Assembly (NCBI GenBank): GCA_964017235.1
Contig: OZ024929.1
Span: 165,091,609 to 165,155,608, forward strand
Length of the DNA: 64,000 nt
Direction of reading: 5' to 3'
From: Sabellastarte sp. h YS-2021
Lineage: Eukaryota > Annelida > Polychaeta > Sabellida > Sabellidae
In this document: one piece after another, positions 31,608 to 42,330 of the stretch
Numbering within the stretch: the first letter of the stretch is position 1
How the letters are laid out: each line of letters opens with the position of its first letter
Position numbers and translations under genes: made by a program
The notes under the pieces: model-generated
Database searches by the model: none
Told to the model about the DNA's origin: nothing
Seen by the model: only the letters and a program-made list of their open reading frames with translations

Positions 31608-33149
31608 AAAATATGAATACAAGATAAAAATCAATAAACATTCAAGATGTATTCAACAACTAAAACTGAACTCTAGCTTAATGCCAGAATGAATATCAGT
31701 TATATCATAACCCATAAATAAGATACTTCAAACAAAAAAAGATTTATCACACATAACGCTGTGATATCTCAAAATATGCCAAATGTATGTGACATACAAC
31801 AACACCAGATAAAATATTGCCATATCTCATCTTATTTCACTTCAAATATGCCAAATTTATGACATACAACAATACAAGATAACATCTTGTAATCATTTAA
31901 CTAGTAATATACATTTCCAGAATTTAAAAAAAAAAAAATTACACACCTTTCCCCTCTTACAAAAGGAAATAATTTCCAAATTATTTACAGAATTAAACAG
32001 CAAATTAACTCACACAGATAAGACAATAGCATATCAATATGCAAAATACTTTAGCTGATATAACATTTAAAATGCACAGATCTACTTTATGTTAAGCAGC
32101 AATGTCTCTTTTAAATATCAACAGTTCTACATGTATTGTTCAATGTTCACATTGCCCAGAAATCTCCAGTCTGCTGCTGAGTTGAATTTCTGAAACTACA
32201 CCTCATAGTTTTAGTATAAGAAGTATACTAAAAGTAAAATATTTAAACACAGAGCAAAATACTTTAGCTGTTATATCATTTAAAATGCATAGATCTACTT
32301 TACGTTTAGCAGCAATGTCTCTTTTAAATACAAACAGTTCACATGTATTGTCCCGAATATCCAGAAGTTCCCAGTCTGTTCCTGACTTGAATTTCTGAAA
32401 CTACACTACATAGTTTAGTATACGAAAAATACTAAAAGTACAATATTTAAACACAAAGCAATATTTTCAAGAGTACCAACTGGTACTAAATATAAAACTA
32501 TACGAAAAGATTGCTGATAACATTTACATTTAACATGTACCTTCTACCATCTGGTAAAATATATTTGTAACATACTTCTTTCTAACATGACATACATGTA
32601 TCTACATTGAAGCAGACACTTTGACAAGTATAAGTTACTGAATTCTACAAAATTAAAAAGTTTAATCTGCGAGCAAATCCAGCTCATCATCAAAATCAAA
32701 AGTTCAGGTTCACACAATAAGTCCTACAATAGAAATAACATAGTTAGACAAATAATACACAGATCAATACATGCTGAATCTGAAAACAAAAAAAAATTAA
32801 ATGATTTACTGCAATGCTGAAACCATTTCAACAAAATAAACCACAGTAACACAAAGTAATCTAATACAATATAAAAAAAATTCAATGCCGCATAAACAAA
32901 GCCAAAGCTTTAAGCAAGATAAATTACACAGCAAATCAAAATCAGCATAAGCAATAAATGCTGAACAAATACTCAAGTTATTTTCACCCCAAAAAAATAC
33001 CTTTAAAATCCGTAATTCTACAGATCAAATAATTCTGTAAAAATAACCGAAAAAAATAAAAAAAAAAAAATCACAAACTGTGAAAACTATTCAACAAACA
33101 AAATCAATTGATCTAAACCGGGTACTGGTACTACTCGCTTGACAGATCG
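31608..33149 (-). other. Internal region of the LTR element, no ORF
   Basis: AT-rich, without gag or pol. Contains a ~100-bp direct repeat offset by ~215 bp (AATACTTTAGCTG.TATA.CATTTAAAATGCA at about 32043 and 32260) and a shorter pair near 31775 and 31850. Probably structural or packaging sequence only. Confidence 0.7.
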
Positions 33150-33167
33150 ATCCCGGACGAGCCCCCA
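33150..33167 (-). promoter_or_regulatory. Primer binding site for tRNA-Pro
   Basis: Minus strand TGGGGGCTCGTCCGGGAT, four bases after the 5' LTR end. This is the same 18-mer known as the tRNA-Pro PBS of murine leukaemia virus, so priming by the 3' end of tRNA-Pro (UGG) is expected. Confidence 0.88.
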
Positions 33168-33171
33168 AAAA

Positions 33172-34861
33172 TGTGAGGTTGCGCCCTAACAGATGTATAA
33201 ATCCCGGACGAGCCCCCAAAAATGTGAAGGTTGCGCCCTAACAGATGTATAAATCCCGGATGAGCCCCCAAAAATGTGAAGGTTGCGCCCTACAAGATTT
33301 ATAACAAATCCCAGCTCCGAGCCCCCACCTAACAATTTGTTAGGACAAAAACTTTAATCACCAATATGTTACGCAACAACCTTAAAATTGCCTGAGTTCA
33401 TTGACCTGACTCCTAACGGAGGAAGATTGACCTTAATCTTCGCAAGAGAATAATACCACTAAGATCTTTAGATTTAATGTAACAACTTATTAATAACACC
33501 GTATTAATATAAATTTGACATTTATTAAATCTAATATAAAATATCCAGCAATACAAATACAAGAATACACAGCAAATCTAAATTAAATTGTATTACTGTG
33601 TTACAGATACGAAATATAAATATTACTAGAAACTAAGTTTTAAACTACAAAGTTACTACTGCTACTGATAATAGTAATAACCTATAAATACCCGAATATA
33701 TATATTACCGTTACCGCAATATATTACCGTTATTACAACCTGTTACCGTTATTACAACAATCTGTTGTAATTAAAAACGAACACAATACCTGTGTTCTTG
33801 ACCCAAGAAACCTGTGTAAATTCTTTACACAAATATTATAAATTAAACCAAATGCTTGGTCTTCAACCGAAATGTGATAGTTACCAGATAAAGTACCACC
33901 AATACAACATGGAATGTATTACCAACTATAGCGATAAATATACTGAAACCAACAATTAATCACGTATACCACCGGCACAGTCTCCGACTTTACAGTCTCT
34001 GATACCGAACATATAGCCAGTTTCCGACTTTACGGTCTCTGTCTATAAACACCAATATACTGATTAAAACCCTATTAAACAGTATCCGACTTTACGGTTT
34101 CTGAATAATACACAATATATTATCACTAAGAATAAATAACAATTCCGGATGTAAATTACTAACCTAAATCTGGTACTCTTCAATCCAGCAAAACACCTTC
34201 TGATAAAACACTTCACAACTGGTACAACACTTTCAATAATATCAAACTCCAATCTAATTATAAACAACCCGGTAAAAACACTTTTAGTAACCTCAAGATT
34301 CGAACCCAAACTCAACCTATTTAAAAATACTTCCTACCACTTAAAGATTCAAACCCAGGATTAGCATGCTAAAAATACGTCTTGACACTTCAAGATTCAA
34401 ACCCAGACTTAGCTTGCCAAAAACACCTCCTGCCACCCCAAGATTCAAACCCAGACCAATTTTAAAATCAAATCACCCTATGACCTCATCATGGTTGTTA
34501 AGATGCCTGTACCTACAGCTGACAACAACTTGACAACTGATAAACTGTATTATGACATCACAGATTTTAAACAATACAACTTATAAAAGTGCTGTAACTG
34601 ACATAACTTAAGTGCCTGATAATAAATAGTAACATCAAGAATGAAATAGGTTATACATTAAACTACATGAATACCTACAAAACCTATTATAAAGCATGAA
34701 ATCCTACCTTTTAAACACTCAAAATTACCGTTAGAATCACGTCATTTGAACAGGATGTGTACGTAAATGGTTAGTGGTTACTGCTAAATTTCAAACTCCG
34801 TAACCGAAAACGGAACTCCCGAAATTCCCCGCGAATCTCGTCGAAATGCCGTCATTTCACA
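33172..34861 (-). repeat. 5' LTR
   Basis: Nearly identical to the left LTR. In element sense it begins TGTGAAATGACGG and ends with units carrying PBS-like 18-mers at 33253-33270 (one change) and 33201-33218 (exact), before the true PBS. Unit starts at 33172, 33223 and 33275 (period 51-52). Confidence 0.9.
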
Positions 34862-34865
34862 GAAC

Positions 34866-34995
34866 TCATAAGCTTCATCAGTATATGTGTCAAACCACAG
34901 TCTTCATTTTGTTTGCGCTCAGTCTCAGCCAAAGATAGCTGATATGAACTTGACTCTAGAATGACATTTCTTTGTACTTCCAGAACTCGAAGTAA
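34866..34995 (-). CDS. Upstream part of the interrupted PHD-protein exon
   Basis: On the minus strand, a frame with good codon sense (LSLAETERKQNED, LTHILMKLM) runs up to the retroelement target site. It meets the 29910 side in a frame shifted by one base, so a small indel or a wrong exon model must be assumed. The upstream splice acceptor was not identified with confidence. Confidence 0.35.
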
Positions 34996-35443
34996 TTTTC
35001 ACATCAGACATTGTCTGCGGAGGATTGGGGATGTGGGGCAAAACGTCCTCTTCACTCTAAAGTATTAGATTGAGTTGCAATATAAGCATGGTCAATTAGA
35101 TTGCTTAAGGCACCACAACTCATGTGGATGCACACATGCACACCCCACACACATACACACACAAATATGCATGTCACACATTAACAAGTACACTTTTAAT
35201 TCTACTTGATAATGGTCAATAAATCAATTCTTCCTATATTTAATTAAATGTGAAGTATAACATGATGACTAATAAAGTCCATACATGGATGCTTACTTTT
35301 GAAAGTGAAAAAAACTAACAAGGAATATCTTTAAGATGGGCTTATCTTGAAACTAATAAAATCACTGATTACCTTTGTACCTGAAACACTTGTTGAAAAT
35401 GAAAGAAAAAAATGCCTTAATAGCCTAACATAACTATTTATAC
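34996..35443. other. Probable intron of the minus-strand gene
   Basis: AT-rich with a short (CA)n-like stretch at 35130-35165; no coding signal. Confidence 0.4.
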
Positions 35444-35763
35444 CTTTTCCTCAAAGCGACTACACAAGATCCTCCTATATAGCGAATTTTGCTTTGAGTT
35501 AGCTCATCAAAATCTCTTGGACAGTCACAAGATGTTAAACTTGATGTCTGAGTGTCTTTCTCTGAAGCTTTGGCTGCGAAGACTGCCTTAATTGCATTTA
35601 GAGTGAACTTAAAAACAAGCTTATGTTGGGCATTGGTAACAGTAACACACTGAAACAGTTCTTTTTTTAGGCGTTCATATTCAGGATTACTGTTCAAGAA
35701 ATGCAACAAACTTGAACAATAACTGGTCCATTCTTTGGTACTTGGGCGTAAGTTCAATTTTGC
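35444..35763 (-). CDS. Internal exon of an unrecognised minus-strand gene
   Basis: 320 bp between an acceptor (TTTTTTCTTTCAG|GCAAAA) and a donor (GGAAAAG|GTATAA). Encodes about 106 residues, LNLRPSTKEWTSYCSSLLHF through a Cys pair (SCDCPRDFDELTQSKI) to RYIGGSCVVALRKRY. The last motif resembles the 'YI.GY' block of some transposase-like proteins, but I cannot name the family. It lies between helicase and PHD exons and may join both in one gene. Confidence 0.55.
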
Positions 35764-35973
35764 CTGAAAGAAAAAACAAACTATCTCACTTAAAGAAATG
35801 TGAGCATTTAACATCTGTCAACAGAAGATTCAACTACAAGTCTTAGTAATTTTCCAAAAACAATTAAATTAATTGTTATTTCTTAATAATATCCAAGTAA
35901 TTTGAATTAATTTACTGTTTGTGCAATTTACTCATCATTTCATTTCCAAATTTACAAAATATCATCTGATGTA

Positions 35974-36219
35974 TTTAATTATTTATTTTTATTTATTTGT
36001 TTTCACTTGGGGTTTTACGTACCTTTCAACACTTTACAGGTCATATCACAACGGGTACTTGAAAGGGCAGAGGAAACCAGTATATACAGTTGGTCAAGGT
36101 TCTGTACTCTAAACTTTGGACCAACGGCTAGCAACTACCAACTTTCCCACTTGAGATAGGGCTGGGAACCAAACCCCGACCACGGAGGTGGGAAGTAAGA
36201 GTGTTACAACTGTGGCCCC
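35974..36219 (-). mobile_element. tRNA-headed SINE, copy 2
   Basis: Same family as 15951 and 52874, minus strand; (AAATA)n-type tail at the left and GGGGCCAC head at the right. Flanked by the exact 11-bp target duplication CATCTGATGTA (35963-35973 and 36222-36232). Lies in the intron between the helicase and the 35.4-kb exon. Confidence 0.85.
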
Positions 36220-36376
36220 TTCATCTGATGTAATACAGATGTGCCTGATGGGTAACATAACCAACACCACTTTAAGAATCACTTTTGCGAAGTTGCTTGA
36301 GACACTTTTAAATCAGAATCATCAAAGTATTAAGCGTGCCCAGAAAGAATCAACTGTTTCAATGATTCATACTTAC

Positions 36377-36966
36377 TCATGCAAAATCGATAACATAGTT
36401 CCATACCATAATCAGTTTGGGTGAGTTTTCAATTTGGCCAAAGAGTAGCAACATTTCTTTTTGCATCTCGGTCAAACACTCGCTGTTTGTATCAAAAGTA
36501 AAGATGCTTTTATCAATGGGTAAAATGGGATGTAGCATGTCAGCTGTTGTCTGTTCAACATTTCCTCCCTCAAGATTTATATCAATTTGTAGGCCTTGTG
36601 GAGGTATTTGTACCAATGCCTCCACCTCAAGTAGGTCACCACCTTCCAATTCCTTACGACAACATATCAATTCTTCATGTGGGTGCTCATTTTGTAATGA
36701 GTTATGAAAGTTTTGGTCACTCACTGGATGTGATATAATAGAGTGTGGGCTAAAATTTCTCACTCTCAAACCACTAATGGTGATTGCTCTACCGACAGCA
36801 ACTGCAAGCTGGCCTGGAGCAAAGATTCCGTCACAGTCAATATCAAGAAATGGAATTGACATGCCTTGAGCTTTGTGGGTAGTGATAGCGTAACCCAAGG
36901 CTAGAGGTATCTGTTCCCTTAGAAAGGATATCTTCTGGCTTTTAGGATCAAATAAGGTAAATTGTA
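36377..36966 (-). CDS. C-terminal exon of a Pif1/RecD2-like helicase
   Basis: Acceptor CTCTGTAG|TACAAT at 36966. The frame VQFTLFDPKSQK...REQIPLALGYAITTHKAQGMS carries helicase motif V/VI features (ALGYAITTHKAQG, then FAPGQLAVAVGRA), i.e. the 5'-3' SF1B arginine-finger region. About 150 further residues have no known domain. It ends in TGA at about 36377, immediately before a perfect donor-like GTAAGT, so either the protein ends here or the stop is a recent mutation at the splice site. Upstream helicase exons were not found in the window; 37-38 kb has none. Confidence 0.7.
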
Positions 36967-37987
36967 CTACAGAGATTTAAAAAAAATATAAAGCCTATAA
37001 ACAATCAAAACATATATCAGTGCTGATTTTATTGTTCAACAGATTAATTGTTTTAATTGTCTTTGATGGACTACTCCGGGCAGTGAAGTGACACCTTGTT
37101 AGGTTTCTAGAATTGCAATCCGCCAATCGAATAGGCCCTTTCAAGTGTTGATCAACAGAAATATGCTAAATGGTGGCATTCAATAAATACTGCACTAATC
37201 CGCGTCTTTTCATTATATAAACAATAAAAGATCAAAGATAAGATAACCGAAAGATGTGTGCTGTGTATGCAGGCATTTTTGATGGCGACTTTTATAAAAT
37301 TTTATAAAAAATATCCCTGTATATCACCCACCGGATTCGGATGCATAGTTTGTAAAATGTTGGGGGGACATGCTTTGAAGTCGGATAAGCCGGAGATTCG
37401 GTTACACGGAGATCGGATAAGCGGGGTTCTTCTGTACATATATTGATATGTACATAAACAATATACTAGCATTCATATCTCCAAATTGTTATATATTTAT
37501 ACACATTACTATTAGAAGGGTGGAAACAGCAGAAGCAATAGCTTATCCCGGCTGTTCCCTATTTCCGGCTACTTTCTAATCTGTGGTATCATTTGACAAT
37601 ATTTACAATAACATTAGCGCAGAAAATTCTATCTCACAAACTTGAAAGATCACTTTATTAATAAATATGACGAGATCATTTAGTTTTGACACTGATAATT
37701 TAGTAATAAAAACTTTTTTACTTCTTTTTTAAACTTATATATGCAACTTAGACCTGTTCACTAAACAAGTATAGAGGATTTCATCTTAAGTTTGTGCAGC
37801 AAAATCTTGAGATTTTTGCACAATCTTAAGATTTCTGCCTAAACTTAGGATCCTAAGTTTGAGCAAGCAAATCTTAAGATTTTACTGATCTTAAGTTTAG
37901 GCATAACATTGATATTTCTAATGGTACACAATGGCGAGGGACAGAGTTCAGATGTACACGGGTGGCGCTAATTCCGCCCACCTTTTT
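36967..37987. other. Non-coding DNA with two MITE-like remnants
   Basis: 37375-37437 ends GGATAAGCGGGGTTCTTCTGTA, a Tigger/pogo-type terminus in right orientation. 37750-37915 is packed with ATCTTAAG/CTTAAGTTT words in both orientations, starting near CTGTTCACTAAACA, like the subterminal arrays of the MITEs at 12.1 and 23.5 kb. No ORF. Confidence 0.45.
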
Positions 37988-39748
37988 AGGCGGGTTGCGT
38001 GTAACCAACCCGCCTATTAGATTGATGTGTCCGACGTCCGTCTGTCCGTCTGTCCGTCCACATTTTTCGTTTCCGGACTCTAACTTTAAAACGGTTTGAC
38101 CAATCAAATTCAAACTTCACAGGGAGATAGATCACCATCATAGCTAGGTTCCTTTCGAAATTGGTGAAATTCCGTGTGTTCGTTTGTCCGTTTTTCGTCC
38201 GTTTGTCTGTCCATCCATCTGTTTGTCCACATTTTCGTTTCCGGACTCTAACTTTAAAACGGTTTGACCAATCAAATTCAAACTTCACAGGGAGATAGAT
38301 CACCATCATAGCTAAGCTCCTTTCGAAATTGGTGAAATTCCGTGTGTTCGTTTGTCCGTTTTTCGTCCGTTTGTCTGTCCATCCATCTGTTTGTCCACAT
38401 TTTCGTTTCCGGACTCTAACTTTAAAACGGTTTGACCAATCAAATTCAAACTTCACAGGGAGATAGATCACCATCATAGCTAGGTTCCTTTCGAAATTGG
38501 TGAAATTCCGTCTGTTTGTTTGTCCGTTTTTCCGTCCGTTTCTTCGTTTTTGTCCGTTTTTCTGTCCATCCATCTGTCCGTCCACATTTTTGTTTCCGGA
38601 CTCTAACTCGAAAACGGTTACTCCAATCTAATTCAAACTTCACAGGGACATACATCACCATCATAGCTAGGTTCCTTTCGAAATTGGTGTAAATCCGTCC
38701 GTTCATTTGTCTTGTTTTTCTGTCCATTTGTTCGTTTTTAGGCGGGTTGCGTGTAACCAACCCGCCTATTAGATTGATTTGTCCGACGTCCGTCTGTCCG
38801 TCCACATTTTCCATTTCCGGACTCTAACTTGAAAACAGTTTGACCAATCAAATTCAAACTTGACAGGGACATAGATCAACATGATAGCTAGGTTCCTTTC
38901 GATATTGGTGAAATTCTGTCCGTTCATTTGTCCGTTTTTCGTCCGTATGTCTGTCCATCCGTCTGTTTGTCCACATTTTCGTTTCCGGACTCTAACTTGA
39001 AAACGGTTTGACCAATCGAATTCAAACTTGATAGGGAGATAGATCTCCATCATAGGTAGGTTCCTTTCGATATTGGTGAAATTCCGTCTGTTCATTTGTC
39101 TGTTTTTCGTCCGTTTGTCCATCCATCTGTTTGTCTACATTTTCATTTCCGGACTCTAACTCGAAAATGGTTTGACCAATCGGATTCAAACTTGATAGGG
39201 AGATAGATCTCCATCATAGCTAGGTTCCTTTCGAAATTGGTGAAATTGCGTCTGTTCGTTTGTCTGTTTTTTGTCCATTTGTCTGTCCATCTGTCTGTCC
39301 GTCCACATTTATCCTGTACATATGGTAAATAATACTATGACTTACATTTATTTTAATAAATTATCTTTTGTGATTAGGTGCCATGCAATATTATGGTACA
39401 TTTTGTAAGTATATGCTATAGCCAAATTTCCCAAGTTCTCACTAAAATAATTTCACCAAATTTTTTGTTATTACCCTAGATCATCTGTGGATATTTCAAT
39501 TTCTGGTGAAAATAAGTGGTAAATTAATGGTCTTCATTTACTTAGTTTTAGTTCTATATTTATTATAGTATAGATACAATAATGTAACTTAGATTAGAAG
39601 TATTACATTTCTTAGCACGTCGAACACATTTACCTTAAGTGGGTAACCTAACATTTCTTTCCTTGTTCCTAAATTTAATGAGAGCAGTTGCTAACCTTGT
39701 TTCCTGCGTGCGCAACCCGCCTTTTGGGGCACCTCTGACCCTCTTGTT
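37988..39748 (+). mobile_element. Rolling-circle-like (HINE/pearl-type) element with 168-bp tandem core
   Basis: The head is a hairpin, GGCGGGTTG (37989) and CAACCCGCC (38006), then TATTAGATTGATGTGTCC. The core has seven units beginning TTCCGGACTCTAACT at 38071, 38239, 38407, 38594, 38815, 38983 and 39147 (mostly 168 bp), separated by TCCGTCTGTCCGTC-rich linkers. A second complete head lies inside at 38741-38766. The tail ends ACCCTCTTGTT. No protein; the long minus-strand frames here arise because 168 is a multiple of three. Similar to bivalve pearl or Helentron-derived elements by architecture. Confidence 0.7.
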
Positions 39749-40260
39749 CAATACTTTTATATATTTTCAATGTTCTTCCACGAAATTTGCAGTGTAATAT
39801 ATGATATTAAAGAGAAGAGTGATTGTGAATCACATTCCCATATTTTTAATTGTTCAAAAGCCTTTTTAAAATAGAGAACTTGGTTATTTTTTTGTTGTAA
39901 GCAGCACTTTTGACTGGCATCAGTTCCGCCCATATAAGGAAATGCAAGGGCCGAGATGTTGCCAGACTGCGCGATTGCGAGAATCTCGCAATTTTTTTAA
40001 AACCTCACATGATCTTAAAACTACAGCGCAGTATATTAGAAGTTTACTACATGCAAATGCAGGGACACAATGCGTGAAGAGAATAGCTTTAAGCTTACAC
40101 TACCTTAACACACACTAAATATTTGCTGTATTATCGCTCGATGACACCAAGAGTTGTCAATGCGCATGTGTGAACTCAACTGTAAGGAATTTTTCTATTG
40201 GTCGAGACGTGACTCCTTTGTTTCTGATTCTCGTCCAATCAGAATCGAGGACACAGACAT
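39749..40260. other. Non-coding DNA and promoter-like block
   Basis: The first 400 bp has no features. 40195-40258 has CTATTGG and CCAATCAG (two opposed CCAAT boxes) within an imperfect palindrome GATTCTCGTCCAATCAGAATC, probably a promoter for the exon at 40316. A similar block is at 13560-13590. Confidence 0.4.
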
Positions 40261-40315
40261 CTTCGGTAGCAGACAAGAATATTGTGGTTATATGGTAGGC
40301 GTTTAAAGGATAAAT

Positions 40316-40702
40316 ATGGATGCCAACGAAATTAAAATAAATCCGAAGAGACGTTTAGGTAATACATCCATTAGTGATTTCTTCAAACCCAAGGTGAGCA
40401 ACACAGATGGAAACAATAATGCTAGCAGCTCAGTAATCTGTAAGGACTCTGAACAGGGTAAAGGCAATGACAGTAACCAATGCACTCTGCCTCCAATTGT
40501 CACAACTCCAGATATCCAGACTAATACATCTATTTCCACAACTCCAGATATCCAAACTTCTACATCTGTTTCCACAACTCCAGTTATCCAAACTTCTGCA
40601 TCTGTTTCCACAACTCCAAATATCCAAACTTCTGCATCTGTTTCCAAAGTTCAACATGGCTCCAAAACTGTACCAAACTCATATTTTTCAAGAACATGCC
40701 TG
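40316..40702 (+). CDS. First exon of a possible hAT/TTF-type protein with PIP-box-like start
   Basis: ATG at 40316; about 129 residues to a donor-like ACATGCCT|GTAAGT at 40703. The start NPKRRLGNTSISDFFKPK resembles a PCNA-interacting peptide (xxIxxFF flanked by basic residues, Asn in place of Gln). Short N-termini ending DFFK are also common at the start of hAT/TTF-type and ZMYM-like proteins, so a transposase or derived gene is possible. Residues ~58-110 are four 12-residue repeats (STTPDIQTSTSV type). No further exons were recognised before the tandem element at 41.4 kb. Confidence 0.4.
40496..40648 (+). repeat. Coding minisatellite, four 36-bp units
   Basis: Unit CACAACTCCAGATATCCAAA plus 16 bp, four times, in frame (12 residues each). 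The last units differ by single changes. Confidence 0.75.
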
Positions 40703-41403
40703 TAAGTAGCAATATGCATTACATTATATTATAAGAGTTTCAGTTTCTGTCAAATAACAATGTATGACACGGTTATGTCGTAATATGTACTAAACTTTGA
40801 TAATCTCTGGAAATATTTCCATCGAGGATCGGATCCCCCTTTTTATTTTTGAAATCCTCCCCTTTTTTTAGACCAAGGGGGAATTCCCCCCCCCCCCCCC
40901 CCCCCCTTTATCAAAAGCTGACAAAATCTTTGAAAGGGGTTTCCCCAGTTGTTTAACTCACCCTGGTGAATAAAACTTGAACAGAGTATAATGTTCTGTA
41001 TGTGTGCATTGTGTTGTGCACCTAAAGCCAAGAATATATATCAATGTTGTGGAATTATAAAAGGTTATTGAACTTTTATTTTAAAAGCGCATTGTGCATG
41101 TGATATATGCAGTTTTCAACTTTTCACAACACTAATGATTCATTATGTAGATTATTTTTTTTAAAATATTGAGAAGATCAGGAAACAGAATTTGATACAA
41201 TAGTATGTTTATTGTTTCATAGTGAATTAAAAGATTGAGAAAATGAATAAGAATGCTTAATATTAAATGAAACTATTAAATTGAATTTAAAAATGTATTT
41301 TAAATTAATTTTGTGAGTATTTTGCTGACACACCATTGTTCTGTATTATGACAAAACTCTATTTTTATGTTATTTATTTATTCAGGTATTTATTTGTATT
41401 TAT
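40703..41403. other. Non-coding DNA with a 21-C homopolymer
   Basis: C-run at 40886-40906, flanked by GGGGGAATTCCCC; a likely sequencing or assembly trouble spot. Otherwise AT-rich with no ORF. Confidence 0.5.
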
Positions 41404-41559
41404 CTCCCGCCCGGCTTGCCGGAGGGAGATAATAATTTGCACCATGTGCATGTGTACGTGCGTGCATGCGTGCGTGTGTCACGCAGTTTTCTCTGAAACT
41501 ACTACAGTTACACATTTTTGGTAAATCACAAGTCCTAATGAATTTTTTTGCTCTTCAGT

Positions 41560-42330
41560 ATTTTTGGGGTTTGGTGAACTTTGGCCTACTTTTGAGTGAG
41601 TAATAGCTATTTTAGCTAATATAATTATATGGCTTATAACTCTGAAACTATTGCATTTACAGTATTTTGTTCTAATATGTTGTTCAGCTACTTTCTCCAC
41701 AGCTACAACATGGTCAGTAGTTTGGAAGTGTATCTCCATAGCTAAGTGAGTAATAGCTACTTTGTCAATTTTTAATTATAACCATAATGAGTAAATGGCT
41801 TATATCTTCATAAGTATTGCAGCTACACAAATTTCTTCCAATATGTTGTTCAGCTACTTTCTCCACAGCTACAACATGGTCAGTAGTTTGCAAGTGTATC
41901 TCCATAGCTAAGTGAGTAATAGCTACTTTTTCAATTTTTAATGATAACCATAATGAGTAAATGGCTTATATCTTCAAAAGTATTGCAGCTACACAATTTT
42001 GTTCCATATGTTGTTCGGCTACTTTCTCCTCTGCTACAACATGGTCAGTAGTTTGGAAGTGTATCTCCGTAGCTAAGTGAGTAATAGCTACTTTTTCAGT
42101 TTTTAATGATAACCATAATGAGTAAATGGCTTATATCTTCAAAAGTATTGCAGCTACACAATTTTGTTCCAATATGTTGTTCAGCTACTTTCTCCACTGC
42201 TACAACATGGCCAGTAGTTTGGAAGTGTATCTCTATAGCTAAGTGAGTAATAGCTACTTTTTCAATTTTTAATGATAACCATAATGAGTAAATTGCTTAT
42301 ATCTTCAAAAGTATTGCAGCTACACAATTT
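41560..42330 (+). repeat. Tandem class 1, ~165-bp monomers
   Basis: About four to five units with GAGTAAATGGCTTATATCTT, CAAAAGTATTGCAGCTACAC and ACATGGTCAGTAGTTTGGAA. Units differ by scattered substitutions. Confidence 0.75.

Larger units (their letters stand above)
29911..34861 (-). mobile_element. Non-autonomous LTR retrotransposon (4951 bp)
   Basis: Starts TGTGAAGG and ends TTTCACA, flanked by an exact 4-bp target duplication GAAC (29907-29910 and 34862-34865). Two LTRs of ~1.69 kb (29911-31594 and 33172-34861) differ at only about a dozen or so sites by eye, so the insertion is young. A tRNA-Pro primer binding site and a polypurine tract on the minus strand fix the orientation: the right LTR is 5'. 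The 1.58-kb internal part has no gag-pol ORF, so the element must be mobilised by a partner. It interrupts the PHD exon of a minus-strand gene. Confidence 0.92.

Noticed and set aside
36188-36738. Plus-strand frames opposite the helicase exon
   Set aside because: Antisense shadows of the helicase frame and SINE flank.
37986-39122. Three long minus-strand frames rich in Gln/Thr/Asp/Gly
   Set aside because: They read through the 168-bp tandem units; 168 is divisible by three, so a stop-free unit gives a long frame by chance.
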